This document shows positions 1 to 7,400 of a stretch of DNA of 8,231 nt, piece by piece. The position numbers and the translations under genes are program-made. The DNA comes from Treponema sp. UBA7590. Its GTDB lineage: Bacteria; Spirochaetota; Spirochaetia; Treponematales; Treponemataceae. Position 1 is the first letter of the stretch; the number at the start of each line of letters is the position of its first letter. The stretch is from contig DLKK01000034.1 of NCBI GenBank assembly GCA_002478955.1, positions 1 through 8,231 of the forward strand. Reading direction: 5' to 3'. Under the pieces are notes generated by a model. The model searched no databases. It was not told the DNA's origin and was given only the letters and a program-made list of their open reading frames with translations.

Positions 1-1955
1 GAACCAGAAACGCCTGTGATACACGTAAAAGTTCCAAGCGGAATTTCTATAGAGACATTCTTCAGATTATGCTCGGTAACACCTGAAAGAACAATTTTAT
101 GCCCGTTGCCTTTGCGCCGTTCTGAAGGAATTTCCATCCGCAATGTTCCGGCAAGATACTGCCCGGTTTTGCTTTCCTTTATTTTCATCACTTCTTCTGG
201 AGTTCCTGCCGCAACAACGCGACCTCCATGAATTCCAGCGCCAGGACCAATATCAACAAGAAAATCAGCAGTCCTCAAAGTCTGCTCATCATGCTCCACA
301 ACAATAACAGTATTTCCCTGGTCACGGAGATAAGTCAAAGTATCAATAAGTCTCTGATTGTCGCGTTGATGCAACCCAATTGACGGTTCGTCAAGAATAT
401 ACATAACTCCTGTCAAAGCAGAACCAATCTGTGTTGCAAGGCGGATTCGCTGGGCTTCTCCGCCGGACAAAGTTTCAGCAGCCCGTTCCAAAGTAAGATA
501 ATCAAGCCCGACATCTTTCAAGAATTTCAGCCGCGCACGGATTTCCTTCAAAACCTGCGCCGCGATTTTTGCCTCATTCTCAGAAAGTGACAGATTATTG
601 AAAAAATCAATTGATTCGCTAACAGAAAGACAGCAAAGCTCCCATATATTTTTTCCGCCGACAGTAACTCCAAGAGCTTCCGGGCGCAGACGCTGTCCGT
701 TGCAGCTTGAACAATGAGAAACCGACATGAATTTTTCTTCAATCCTTACACGCTGGGAATCACCCCAAGCCTCGGCATACCGCCTTTTCATGTCTGAAAG
801 AATTCCAGGCCAGGCACGATTATACTCGCTATAGCCTTCGCCGCTCTGCTTCTTGTAAACCCAATGGATTTTCCGCTCGTCGCCACCACCGTTCCACAAA
901 AAATCATACTGTTCCTTTGAAAGCTGATTTATCGGCGTATCCAGAGAAAATCCGGCTTCATCCGCAATCGCCTGAAACATCGAATGGTTCCACTCGCTTT
1001 CAGGATTGTAAAATGCAAGCGCGCCCTCGTTAAAACTTTTTGAGGAATCTGGAATTATCTTTTTTATGTCCCACTCCATTTTTTGGCCGAGCCCCGTGCA
1101 TTCCGGGCAAGCCCCAAAAGGATTATTAAACGAAAAAAGCCTCGGCTGAAGCTCTGGAATCGAAATTCCGCAGTCAGGACAAGCGTTTTTCTGGCTGAAA
1201 AAAACTTCAACATCCTTGTCTTCAACGCGTTTCGTTACAACAATAATTCCGTTCGCGCTTTCCAGCGCAGTTTCAACAGAATCCGCAAGACGTTTTCTCA
1301 CATCCGGGCCAAGAACAATTCTGTCAACAACAATTTCTATAGTGTGTTTTTTTTGCTTGTCAAGTTTTATTGAATCATCAAGACTTGTCATTACGCCGTC
1401 AATCCGCGCGCGTATAAAACCTGATTTTTTTGCGTCCTCAATAATTTTTGCATGTTCGCCTTTTTTTCCGCGGATAACCGGAGCCAGAACCTGGATTTTC
1501 GTTCCTTCCGGCCAAGCCATAATTGAATCAATAATCTGGTCAACCGGCTGTTCCTTAATTTCGCGCCCGCATTTTGGACAGTGAGAATGCCCTGCCCGCG
1601 CGTACAAAAGACGGTAATAATCATAAATCTCAGTAATCGTTCCAACTGTAGAACGCGGATTTTTGTTTGTTGATTTCTGCTCAATCGAAATCGCAGGTGA
1701 AAGTCCTTCTATCAAATCAACGTCCGGCTTGTCCATGCTGCCAAGAAACTGCCGCGCATACGATGAAAGACTTTCCATATAACGCCGCTGACCTTCGGCA
1801 AAAAGCGTATCAAACGCAAGGGAACTTTTTCCCGAACCAGAAAGTCCTGAAATCACAACAAGTTTATTTCGCGGAATATCCAAATCAATATTTTTAAGAT
1901 TATGCTCGCGCGCACCGCGGATTACTATTTTATCATTATTAAAAATGTTTGCCAC
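1..1955 (-). CDS. uvrA: UvrA, excinuclease ABC subunit A (partial, 3' end beyond left edge)
   Basis: UvrA is the DNA damage-recognition ATPase of nucleotide excision repair; it works as a dimer in the cytoplasm and loads UvrB on lesions. I translated the frame by hand: 651 codons are open to the edge, about two thirds of a usual ~940-residue UvrA. Visible are Walker A GLSGSGKS (37-44), CPKC (C126/C129), the zinc module C259-x2-C262-x20-C283-x2-C286 around LQPRLFSFNNP, a further CSSC (C415/C418), the ABC signature LSGGEAQRIRLA (from 496) and Walker B YILDEPSIGLHQRDN (D522, E523). The second ATPase begins with EHNLKNVSIEIP and the window stops within its Walker A (GVSG, 648-651). The start is GTG at 1953-1955: the in-frame TAA at 1974-1976 leaves no ATG, and homologues start just before DKIVIRGAREHNLKNI. 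No clear Shine-Dalgarno is present. It lies 18 nt after the M50 gene. Identity is certain; the exact start is likely. Confidence 0.97.
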   Translation of the reverse strand, partial: MANIFNNDKIVIRGAREHNLKNIDLDIPRNKLVVISGLSGSGKSSLAFDTLFAEGQRRYMESLSSYARQFLGSMDKPDVDLIEGLSPAISIEQKSTNKNPRSTVGTITEIYDYYRLLYARAGHSHCPKCGREIKEQPVDQIIDSIMAWPEGTKIQVLAPVIRGKKGEHAKIIEDAKKSGFIRARIDGVMTSLDDSIKLDKQKKHTIEIVVDRIVLGPDVRKRLADSVETALESANGIIVVTKRVEDKDVEVFFSQKNACPDCGISIPELQPRLFSFNNPFGACPECTGLGQKMEWDIKKIIPDSSKSFNEGALAFYNPESEWNHSMFQAIADEAGFSLDTPINQLSKEQYDFLWNGGGDERKIHWVYKKQSGEGYSEYNRAWPGILSDMKRRYAEAWGDSQRVRIEEKFMSVSHCSSCNGQRLRPEALGVTVGGKNIWELCCLSVSESIDFFNNLSLSENEAKIAAQVLKEIRARLKFLKDVGLDYLTLERAAETLSGGEAQRIRLATQIGSALTGVMYILDEPSIGLHQRDNQRLIDTLTYLRDQGNTVIVVEHDEQTLRTADFLVDIGPGAGIHGGRVVAAGTPEEVMKIKESKTGQYLAGTLRMEIPSERRKGNGHKIVLSGVTEHNLKNVSIEIPLGTFTCITGVSG

Positions 1956-1973
1956 AATAGACCAATTATAACG

Positions 1974-2615
1974 TTATGCAAAAATCTTTTCTACAAACAA
2001 AGAACAGTCATCAAGCGCGTTAAAAACGGTTTTTACAATTCTGGAATAAATTCCTGTGCGGTCAAGGATTTCAAGCGCAACAAGAAGAACGATGAACAAA
2101 ACCGTGCTGTAGCGCGAATAATTAAAATACGACTCGTCATCCATAAAATAATACAAAATTCTTGAACCATCCAGCGGGGGAACAGGAATCAGATTAAAAA
2201 GCATGAGCGAAATATTTATAAAAATGCTGTAATACAAGAAAAGCTGAATAAACTGATGTCCCGGCAAAAGAATGTAAAAAAGCTTAAAAACAATTATCGA
2301 AATATAGGCCAAAACAAGATTAGAAAAAGGCCCGGCAAGCGCCGTAACCGCGATTCCCGATTTTTTGTGCTTAAAATTGTCAGGATTTACCGGAACCGGT
2401 TTTCCCCAGCCAAAGCCAACCAGCATAAGAAGAATAAAACCAAGCAAATCAAAGTGCCGGAATGGATTCATGCTGATTCTATGGGAATTTTTCGCAGTCT
2501 TATCACCAAGAGCAAGCGCCGCAAGCCCATGAGCAGATTCATGGAACGGAAAAGCGACCGCCAAGGCAAGAACCCTGGCAACCATCAAAATTATCGTGTT
2601 AAAGTTCAAATTCAT
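1974..2615 (-). CDS. M50-family (site-2-protease-like) intramembrane metalloprotease
   Basis: A 213-residue polytopic membrane protein of the zinc-dependent M50 family, whose members cut substrates within the membrane. The zinc site is HESAH at residues 25-29 (HExxH; H25, E26, H29), near the end of the first hydrophobic segment (about 6-24). The third ligand motif is NLIPVPPLDG (141-150, D149). GWGKPVPVNP (69-78) is the sequence typical of the short bacterial branch that lacks a PDZ domain. Hydrophobic stretches at about 55-70, 87-117, 122-146 and 168-186 suggest five or six membrane passes. The length is normal for this branch and the gene seems intact. The ATG at 2613-2615 gives the expected short N-terminus, but I see no good Shine-Dalgarno before it. 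It follows a 296-bp structured spacer and precedes uvrA by 18 nt. The family is secure; the substrate is unknown, and a link to DNA repair would be inference from position only. Confidence 0.93.
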   Translation of the reverse strand: MNLNFNTIILMVARVLALAVAFPFHESAHGLAALALGDKTAKNSHRISMNPFRHFDLLGFILLMLVGFGWGKPVPVNPDNFKHKKSGIAVTALAGPFSNLVLAYISIIVFKLFYILLPGHQFIQLFLYYSIFINISLMLFNLIPVPPLDGSRILYYFMDDESYFNYSRYSTVLFIVLLVALEILDRTGIYSRIVKTVFNALDDCSLFVEKIFA

Positions 2616-2679
2616 ACGAGGAATAATAAACTTATGAAGAAAATTATTCCATACGTTCGGAACTAAAGTTCCTCACTAC

Positions 2680-2707
2680 CTAGAAATTGACCAAGGTCAA
2701 TTTCTAG
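2680..2707. repeat. Perfect 13+13-nt inverted repeat
   Basis: The arm CTAGAAATTGACC (2680-2692) is followed by AA and then its exact reverse complement GGTCAATTTCTAG (2695-2707). As RNA this gives a stem of 12 or 13 pairs with a very small loop; as DNA it is a near-perfect 28-bp palindrome. It lies 65-92 bp upstream of the M50 start codon. On the transcribed (minus) strand no T-run follows it. On the plus strand a run of seven Ts (2717-2723) begins nine bases past the stem, which is too far for a standard intrinsic terminator. It could be a protein-binding operator, an RNA processing hairpin or part of a dispersed repeat. Confidence 0.9.
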
Positions 2708-2728
2708 CATCGGCTATTTTTTTAGAGG

Positions 2729-2744
2729 GGGGAAAGTCTTCCCC
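2729..2744. repeat. G/C-rich hairpin GGGGAA-AGTC-TTCCCC
   Basis: GGGGAA (2729-2734) pairs with TTCCCC (2739-2744) around the tetraloop AGTC. The G-run begins at 2727, so the left arm has two extra Gs. Seven Ts lie on the plus strand just before it (2717-2723), so on the minus strand the hairpin is followed by an A-run. It is therefore not an intrinsic terminator for the leftward genes. It overlaps by two bases the next hairpin at 2743-2761, so the two may compete in folding. Confidence 0.7.
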
Positions 2745-2761
2745 TAGGCTCAAGCCTCAGG
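2743..2761. repeat. Hairpin AGGCT-CA-AGCCT with outer CCT/AGG pairs
   Basis: AGGCT (2746-2750) and AGCCT (2753-2757) form a perfect five-base inverted repeat. Outer CCT (2743-2745) and AGG (2759-2761) extend it to eight pairs with a one-base bulge (C2758). Its right arm lies in the first unit of the 46-bp direct repeat. The bases that create it are those in which that unit differs from the second copy, so the fold is specific to this end of the array. Confidence 0.65.
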
Positions 2762-2860
2762 TTTTCGCAAATTGGTCGCAAAGCTCCCAATAATCTCAAA
2801 CCTTCGGTTTTCTCAAATTGGTCGCAAAGCTCCCAATAATCTCAAACCTTCGGTTTTCGC
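2749..2860. repeat. 46-bp tandem direct repeat, 2.4 copies
   Basis: Copies begin at 2749, 2795 and 2841; the third stops after about 20 bases. The first two match at 42 of 46 positions (differences at unit positions 6, 10, 11 and 19). Each full unit has two small inverted repeats: AAACC-TTC-GGTTT (2798-2810 in copy 2, 2844-2856 in copy 3, and AAGCC-TCA-GGTTT in copy 1) and ATTGG...CCAAT (2771-2791, 2817-2837), inside which GC-AAA-GC can pair again. The 46-bp period is not a multiple of three, so a protein repeat is not conserved across units. The array lies downstream of gltD and upstream of the M50 gene. Confidence 0.93.
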
Positions 2861-2875
2861 CTACCCTTTCTGGCA

Positions 2876-2898
2876 CAGGACGTGGTTTCACCGTCCTG
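2876..2898 (-). repeat. Hairpin just downstream of the gltD stop codon
   Basis: CAGGACG (2876-2882) and CGTCCTG (2892-2898) form a perfect seven-base stem around a nine-base loop. It begins 14 bp after the gltD stop. Its place suggests a role at the 3' end of the gltBD transcript. In the leftward direction it is followed by TGCCAGAAAGGG with no T-run, so it is not a canonical intrinsic terminator. It may protect the 3' end or belong to the adjoining repeat element. Confidence 0.7.
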
Positions 2899-2911
2899 CG
2901 TCAGAATCATC

Positions 2912-4423
2912 CTAAAGGTTTGTGTAGCCCATAAGATACTCGTCTATCTGGCGGGCACATTCGCGGCCTTCCGCAATCGCCCACACAACCAGCGACTGTC
3001 CGCGGCGCATATCTCCGGCAGCAAAAACTTTTTCAACAGAAGTCTTGTATCCGTTAGGACTTGCCAAATCAGGAGTTTTTTCACCAATCGACTCAACAGT
3101 GTTTCTTGCAGAAAGAGAAGCTCCAAACGCATTTGCTGTATAGTCCTCGCATCCAAGAAAACCAGCCGCAATAAGAATCAAGTCTGCAGGAAGCTCTTTT
3201 TCTGTTCCAGGAATCTCGCAAAGCTGGCGTTTTCCGTCAATCATCTTGAATTCAACCTGAACTGTTTTTACACCGCAGACTTTTCCATTTTCCGTATGGA
3301 TTTCTTTTATAGTTGTCTTATAGACACGCGGATCATGACCAAATTTCGCGATTGACTCTTCCGCGCCATAATCGGTCTTTAAAACCTTAGGCCACTGCGG
3401 CCACGGATTGTTTTTCTGCCGTTCAACAGGAGGGCAAGGCATCATTTCCAACTGGGTAACAGACTTACAGCCAAGCCGGATGCTTGTTCCTGTACAGTCA
3501 TTTCCTGTGTCACCGCCACCGACTACAATCACATCTTTGTCTTTCGGGTCAAAAAAAGTTCCATCTTTCAGTTCTGAATTCAAAAGGCTTCTTGTAACGG
3601 ACTTCAAAAAATCAACCGCAAACATTACTCCTTCAGCATCTGCTCCAGGAACTGACAACGGACGGGCTTTTTTTGCACCGCAGCACAATGCAACCGCATC
3701 ATAGTTTTCAACAATTTCTTTTGCATCAACTGTACGACCAATATCTGCACCGGTAACAAATTTAATGCCTTCCGCTTCCATAAGCTTTACGCGGCGGTCA
3801 ATGACTTGTTTCTCAAGTTTCATATTCGGAATACCGTACATCAATAGTCCGCCGACCCGGTCCTCGCGCTCATAGACTGTAACATTATGGCCGCGCCTGT
3901 TAAGCAAATCGGCAACAGCAAGACCTGCCGGACCCGCGCCTACAACGGCAATCTTCTTTTCTGATCGGACTTTTGGAATCTGTGGCTTCATGTAGCCGGT
4001 CTCAAAAGCCTTTTCAATTATAAAAAGCTCGTTGTCATGGATTGTCACAGCTTCCTTTATATCACCGCCATTTCCGCAGTTGCAGGCTTTTTCGCACAAC
4101 GCAGGGCAAACGCGTCCTGTGAATTCTGGAAAACTTGAAGTTTTCAGAAGACGCCACGCCGCCATATCATACTGACCTTTATACAACGCGTCATTCCATT
4201 CAGGAATAAGATTGTGAAGAGGGCAACCTGTAACCATTCCCGCAAGTTTTATTGCCGACTGGCACATTGGAACTCCGCAGTTCATACAGCGAGCAGCCTG
4301 GGTTCTCCGTTCTTCTTCCGGCAAAAGATTATGAAATTCCTTGAAATTTGCAGTCCGCAAAAGTGGAGCAATACTGCTGTTATCTTTTCTATTATATTCT
4401 AAAAATCCTGTTGGCTTTCCCAT
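2912..4423 (-). CDS. gltD: Glutamate synthase small (beta) subunit
   Basis: GltD (503 residues, normal length) is the NAD(P)H-oxidising flavoprotein subunit of glutamate synthase; it passes electrons to GltB through iron-sulfur centres. The N-terminal part has cysteines C46, C49, C54 and C67 (from RCMNCGVPMC to GCPLHNLIPEW), then FTGRVCPALCEKAC (C106, C110, C114) with an extra C116. These fit the two [4Fe-4S] sites of the family. The FAD-binding GAGPAG is at 162-167, with GGLLMYGIPNMKLEK (191-205) after it. The NADPH site VVGGGDTGND is at 300-309, and the C-terminal FAD contact is AAGDMRRGQSLVVWAIAEG (468-486). The 12-residue gap between C54 and C67 is longer than in enterobacterial GltD; I recall similar inserts in clostridial-type enzymes. 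The start is fixed by ATG at 4421-4423 with AGGAG six bases before it. It follows gltB by 15 nt, so it is translated from the same mRNA. Confidence 0.97.
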   Translation of the reverse strand: MGKPTGFLEYNRKDNSSIAPLLRTANFKEFHNLLPEEERRTQAARCMNCGVPMCQSAIKLAGMVTGCPLHNLIPEWNDALYKGQYDMAAWRLLKTSSFPEFTGRVCPALCEKACNCGNGGDIKEAVTIHDNELFIIEKAFETGYMKPQIPKVRSEKKIAVVGAGPAGLAVADLLNRRGHNVTVYEREDRVGGLLMYGIPNMKLEKQVIDRRVKLMEAEGIKFVTGADIGRTVDAKEIVENYDAVALCCGAKKARPLSVPGADAEGVMFAVDFLKSVTRSLLNSELKDGTFFDPKDKDVIVVGGGDTGNDCTGTSIRLGCKSVTQLEMMPCPPVERQKNNPWPQWPKVLKTDYGAEESIAKFGHDPRVYKTTIKEIHTENGKVCGVKTVQVEFKMIDGKRQLCEIPGTEKELPADLILIAAGFLGCEDYTANAFGASLSARNTVESIGEKTPDLASPNGYKTSVEKVFAAGDMRRGQSLVVWAIAEGRECARQIDEYLMGYTNL

Positions 4424-4429
4424 ATTATT

Positions 4430-4434
4430 CTCCT
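4430..4434 (-). promoter_or_regulatory. Ribosome binding site of gltD
   Basis: AGGAG on the minus strand, six bases before the gltD ATG, lies within the 15-nt gap after the gltB stop. It is the only strong Shine-Dalgarno in the window and settles the gltD start. It implies independent initiation on a shared mRNA rather than translational coupling by overlap. Confidence 0.9.
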
Positions 4435-4438
4435 AATT

Positions 4439-7400
4439 TCAGCCTACTCTTTTCTGGCCTGTTGTTGTGTAAAATGATTCAAGTACAGCCTCGTCATGCT
4501 TTAAGCCACGCTCCTCTGCCTTGCTTATCTCAACAAGCATCTTATGGTAATCATTAGGAACAATCTTCTTAAAATGAGGAAGATATTCTTTTTCAAAATC
4601 TTTAAGAATTTTTGCGCCAAGTCCGGAACCTGTTTCCTTAACATGCTTTTCAACAAGCGATTTTATAATCTGAATATCGTGCTCATCAGTAACTTCACTC
4701 ATTGTAACAAGCTGTTTGTTAAGACGTTTGTACAAACTATGGTTCATGTCAAGAACATAAGCTGTTCCGCCAGACATTCCGGCCGCAAGATTTCTTCCTG
4801 TCGGACCAAGAATCACAGCAGTTCCGCCGGTCATATATTCAAGACCGTGGTCGCCGCAGCCTTCAACAACTGCAGTTGCCCCGGAATTTCTTACGCAGAA
4901 ACGTTCACCGGCAATTCCGTTTATAAAAGCTTCACCGCTGGTTGCTCCGAACAAAGCAACATTTCCGATGATGATATTTTCTTCCGGCTTGAACGTAACA
5001 TTTTTCGGTGCGCTTACAACAATTTTTCCGCCAGAAAGTCCTTTTCCAAGATAATCGTTCGCATCGCCTGTAAGGTGCATCGTAAGACCTTTCGGAATGA
5101 ATGCTCCAAAAGACTGTCCGCCACCACCAGCGGCATTCACAACAAACGAATCTTCAGGCAAAGAATTTCCAAATCTCTTCTGGATCTCTGAGCCAAGAAT
5201 TGTTCCCAAAGTTCTGTCCGTAGAAGTGATTTTCACATTGAAAACGCCTTTCTTTGATTTTGCGGCTTTCTCAAAAGATTTCAGCAAATCTTTTTCATCA
5301 ACAGTTTTCTCAAGCCCAAAATTAAAGACATCTTCAGGATAAAAATGAGTTTTTGAACCTTCCGGCGCACGGTAACCGATGATTCGGCTTAAATCAACAA
5401 GATTTGCGCGCTTAAAGCCCTGTTTTTCCTTCAGCTTGAGCAAATCTGTTCTTCCGCACATTTCATCAAGAGTTCTTACGCCAAGTTTTGCCATATATTC
5501 ACGCAATTCCTCGGCAATGAACTTCATGAAATTCTCAACGTATTCGGGTTTTCCTGTGAAGCGTTTTCTAAGTTCGCTGTTCTGGGTTGCAACTCCGAAC
5601 GGACAAGTGTCAAGGTTGCACACACGCATCATAGCGCAGCCCATTGTGATAAGAGGAGCTGTGGCAAAGCCGAATTCCTCCGCACCCAAAAGACAGGCAA
5701 TCGCAACATCGCGGCCGCTCATAAGTTTTCCGTCTGTCTCAATTACAACGCGCGAACGAAGTCCGTTCTGAATCAACGTCTGGTGAGTTTCCGCGAGCCC
5801 TAATTCCCACGGAAGCCCTGCATGATGAATTGAAGAGATTGGAGCAGCTCCAGTTCCACCGTCGTGTCCAGAAATCAGGATTACCTGCGCTCCGGCCTTT
5901 GCAACACCAGCCGCAATCGTTCCGACTCCCGCCTCAGAAACAAGCTTAACGGAAATCCGGGCAGCACGGTTCGCATTTTTCAAATCGTAAATCAGCTGTG
6001 CCAAATCTTCTATTGAATAAATATCGTGGTGCGGTGGAGGCGAAATCAATGAAACACCTGGAGTTGCGTAACGAGTCTGTGCAATCCAAGGGTAAACTTT
6101 CTTTCCTGGAAGATGTCCGCCTTCTCCTGGTTTTGCCCCCTGCGCCATTTTAATCTGAATTTCCTTTGCGCTCAGCAAATATTCTTCCGTAACTCCAAAT
6201 CGTCCGGACGCAACCTGCTTGATTGCGGAATTCGCCTCAGTTCCAAGCCGCTCTGGTTTTTCTCCGCCTTCGCCAGAATTTGATTTTCCGTGCAAGTGGT
6301 TCATCGCCAATGCCATGCAGCGGTGCGCTTCCTCGGAAATTGAACCGTAGCTCATAGCGCCAGTCTTGAAGCGTTTTACAATTTCAGAAACCGGCTCAAC
6401 TTCATCAATCGGAACTGATTTTCCTTCATCATAATTAAAATCCAGCATTGCACGCAAAGTATGCGGATGGGAATTGTCGTCAACAAGCGAAGTATATTCC
6501 TTGAACCGCGCATAATCGCTGTTTCTTGTAGATTCCTGCAAGGCAATAATCGTTTCCGGGCTGTAAAGATGGTCTTCTGCATTCGGACCACGTCGAAGTT
6601 TGTGCATTCCCACAGAATCAAGGTGCGTATTGACCGTAAGCCCAAGCGGATCAAAAGCCTTATTGTGATGGAAATTAACATCCTCTTCAATTTCCTTGAT
6701 TCCGATTCCACCAACGCGGCTCACAGTATTTGTAAAATATTTGTCGATTACTTCTTTTGAAATACCAACCGCCTCAAAAATTTGCGCAGACTGATAAGAC
6801 TGGACTGTTGAAATTCCCATTTTTGCGGCAATTTTCACAATTCCGTTGATAATCGCCTTGTTATAATCGTCTATCGCAGTGTGATAATCCTTGTCCAAAA
6901 GTTTCTGGTCAATAAGCTCGGCAATACATTCATGCGCAAGATAAGGATTTATAGCGCGCGCGCCGTAACCCAAGCACATTGCTGACTGATGGACATCGCG
7001 GATTTCAGCTGACTCAAGAATAATCGAGATTGCCGTACGCTTTTTTGTGCGCACAAGATGCTGCTCAACCGCAGAAACCGCAAGAAGCGAAGGAATCGCA
7101 ACATGATTCTCATCAACTCCACGGTCAGAAAGAACCATTACATTCGCGCCGTTCTTGTATTCCCTGTCAACAGAAATCAAAAGGTCATCCAGCGCCTGCT
7201 GAAGCGAACCGCCCTTGTAATACAAAAGAGAAATTGTAACAACCTTGAATCCAGGCTTTTTCATGTTCTTGATTTTCAGCATATCAACACCAGTAAGAAT
7301 CGGGTTGTTGATTTCAAGAACTGTACAGTTTTTTCCTTCCGGCTTCAAAAGATTTCCGTCCGAACCGACATAGACAGTTGTATCTGTTACAATTTTTTCA

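Larger units (their letters stand above)
2616..2911. other. Hairpin-rich intergenic region between gltD and the M50 gene
   Basis: This 296-bp gap has no convincing protein gene on either strand. It is dominated by short inverted repeats and one 46-bp direct repeat, listed separately. A further small hairpin, GGAAC-TAAA-GTTCC, lies at 2659-2672, about 45 bp before the M50 start codon. I found no promoter with both a -35 and a -10 element that I would trust, although an M50-uvrA promoter could lie here. The pattern resembles a mosaic intergenic repeat element (of the REP/BIME kind) or a structured 3'/5' untranslated RNA. I cannot tell which from one copy. Confidence 0.75.

Noticed and set aside
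1965..1970. TATAAT on the minus strand just before uvrA, as a -10 box
   Set aside because: No acceptable -35 hexamer lies 16-18 bp upstream, and the region is the end of the M50 gene. It is likely chance in AT-rich DNA.
2749..2860. CRISPR array
   Set aside because: The units are contiguous and nearly identical throughout, with no unique spacers between short repeats, and no cas gene is present.
2876..2898. Intrinsic terminator of gltBD
   Set aside because: There is a good stem but no T-run after it in the direction of transcription, so it was recorded only as a hairpin.
2842..2910. 22-residue mini-ORF (ATG at 2908-2910, minus strand) right after the gltD stop
   Set aside because: It has no Shine-Dalgarno at usable spacing, overlaps the hairpin and the repeat, and the repeat period breaks the frame. 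Probably chance.
2882..3355. 157-codon plus-strand frame starting in the spacer
   Set aside because: Most of it is antisense to the conserved C-terminal FAD region of GltD, and the part in the spacer consists of the hairpins.
4544..5191. 215-codon open frame on the plus strand opposite the 3' end of gltB
   Set aside because: It is antisense to the GXGXG domain of GltB, has Cys/Ser/Phe-rich low-quality sequence and no ribosome binding site I could see.
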